Assembly (NCBI RefSeq): GCF_003967535.1
Contig: NZ_BIFR01000001.1
Span: 177,493-241,492 of the forward strand
Direction: 5' to 3'
DNA: 64,000 nucleotides
Source of the DNA: Tengunoibacter tsumagoiensis
GTDB lineage: Bacteria; Chloroflexota; Ktedonobacteria; Ktedonobacterales; Ktedonobacteraceae
Shown here: positions 63,901-64,000 of the stretch, piece after piece
Layout of the letters: each line of letters opens with the position of its first letter
How positions within the stretch are numbered: the stretch's first letter is position 1
The notes under the pieces: generated by a model
What the model was told of the DNA's origin: nothing
The model's input: the letters and a program-made list of their open reading frames with translations, nothing else
The model's database searches: none
Position numbers and translations under genes: made by a program

Positions 63901-64000
63901 TTATGCTTTGACAGCATCCAGTGCAGTCTTCACAAGAGCACCAAAGGCTGAAGGATCATTCACTGCCATCTCGGCCAGGATCTTGCGATCGACTTCGATG
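63901..64000 (-). CDS. rplT: 50S ribosomal protein bL20, C-terminal end
   Basis: Partial gene running off the right edge: the last 32 codons, IEVDRKILAEMAVNDPSAFG and then ALVKTALDAVKA, match the C terminus of bL20, which binds 23S rRNA early in assembly and represses its own operon. The stop TAA is at 63901-63903. The infC-rpmI part would lie beyond the window. Confidence 0.85.
   Translation of the reverse strand, partial: IEVDRKILAEMAVNDPSAFGALVKTALDAVKA

Overview
The window is a stretch of bacterial chromosome, about 52% G+C by eye in its coding parts. It carries ordinary housekeeping genes interleaved with low-copy accessory genes and unusually structured intergenic DNA. The gene set (PHP-fused DNA polymerase X, CTC-type bL25, RNase Y, endonuclease-type MutL with PriA, DUF4388 and DUF4129 proteins, a KGG-repeat stress protein, many GT4 and membrane glycosyltransferases, IS66 debris) and its style suggest a Chloroflexota member, most likely Ktedonobacteria. 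This assignment is inference from gene content only.

Layout. 0-3.4 kb (minus): partial membrane glycosyltransferase, an FtsH-like AAA+ protease and a membrane-anchored partner. 3.9-6.4 kb (plus): unknown protein, rsmD and a small HTH protein. 6.4-10.3 kb: two DUF1622-like membrane proteins, an integral membrane protein, a DUF4177-like protein and a DUF4388 protein. 10.4-10.95 kb: foldback repeat DNA. 10.98-13.26 kb (plus): SDR, PTPS/QueD and GT4 glycosyltransferase in a tight row that could make a pterin glycoside. 13.3 kb: a palindrome with three perfect DnaA boxes. 13.4-16.65 kb (minus): sugar ABC transporter. 17-18.6 kb: DUF4129 membrane protein. 18.6-21.05 kb (minus): dnaN-recF. 21.45-22.23 kb: four foldback repeat units of about 205 bp. 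22.4-23.9 kb (plus): response regulator coupled to plsX. 24.0-25.6 kb: KGG protein, an AT-rich island and an IS66 remnant.

25.6-30.4 kb (minus): GT4 enzyme, bL25, PolX and two small proteins. 30.8-31.9 kb: split chromate transporter pair. 32.0-37.4 kb: DinB protein, GH1 glucosidase, rarA, methyltransferase and PfkB kinase. 37.7-40.6 kb: sensor-domain membrane protein, EamA transporter and alpha/beta hydrolase. 40.6-45.4 kb (minus): mutL-priA. 45.9-48.8 kb: FAD oxidoreductase and M20 dipeptidase. 48.8-49.2 kb: 46-bp tandem repeats. 49.2-53.9 kb: cupin, MocR remnant, PEP-mutase-family enzyme, enoyl-CoA hydratase, NUDIX protein and PIG-V-like mannosyltransferase. 54.1-57.5 kb (plus): RNase Y, PHP phosphoesterase and signal peptidase I. 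57.5-60.1 kb (minus): acyl-ACP thioesterase and biotin carboxylase. 60.4-62.8 kb: MCP-like receptor. 62.9-64 kb (minus): SpoU rRNA methyltransferase and the 3' end of rplT.

Functional threads are lipid synthesis (plsX, thioesterase, biotin carboxylase), genome maintenance (dnaN, recF, rarA, mutL, priA, polX) and sugar import and hydrolysis (ABC transporter, GH1, PfkB). The least explained parts are the two foldback-repeat loci, the DnaA-box palindrome, the 46-bp tandem array and the palindrome-interrupted IS66 remnant. All coordinates and motifs come from reading the sequence. No database search was run.
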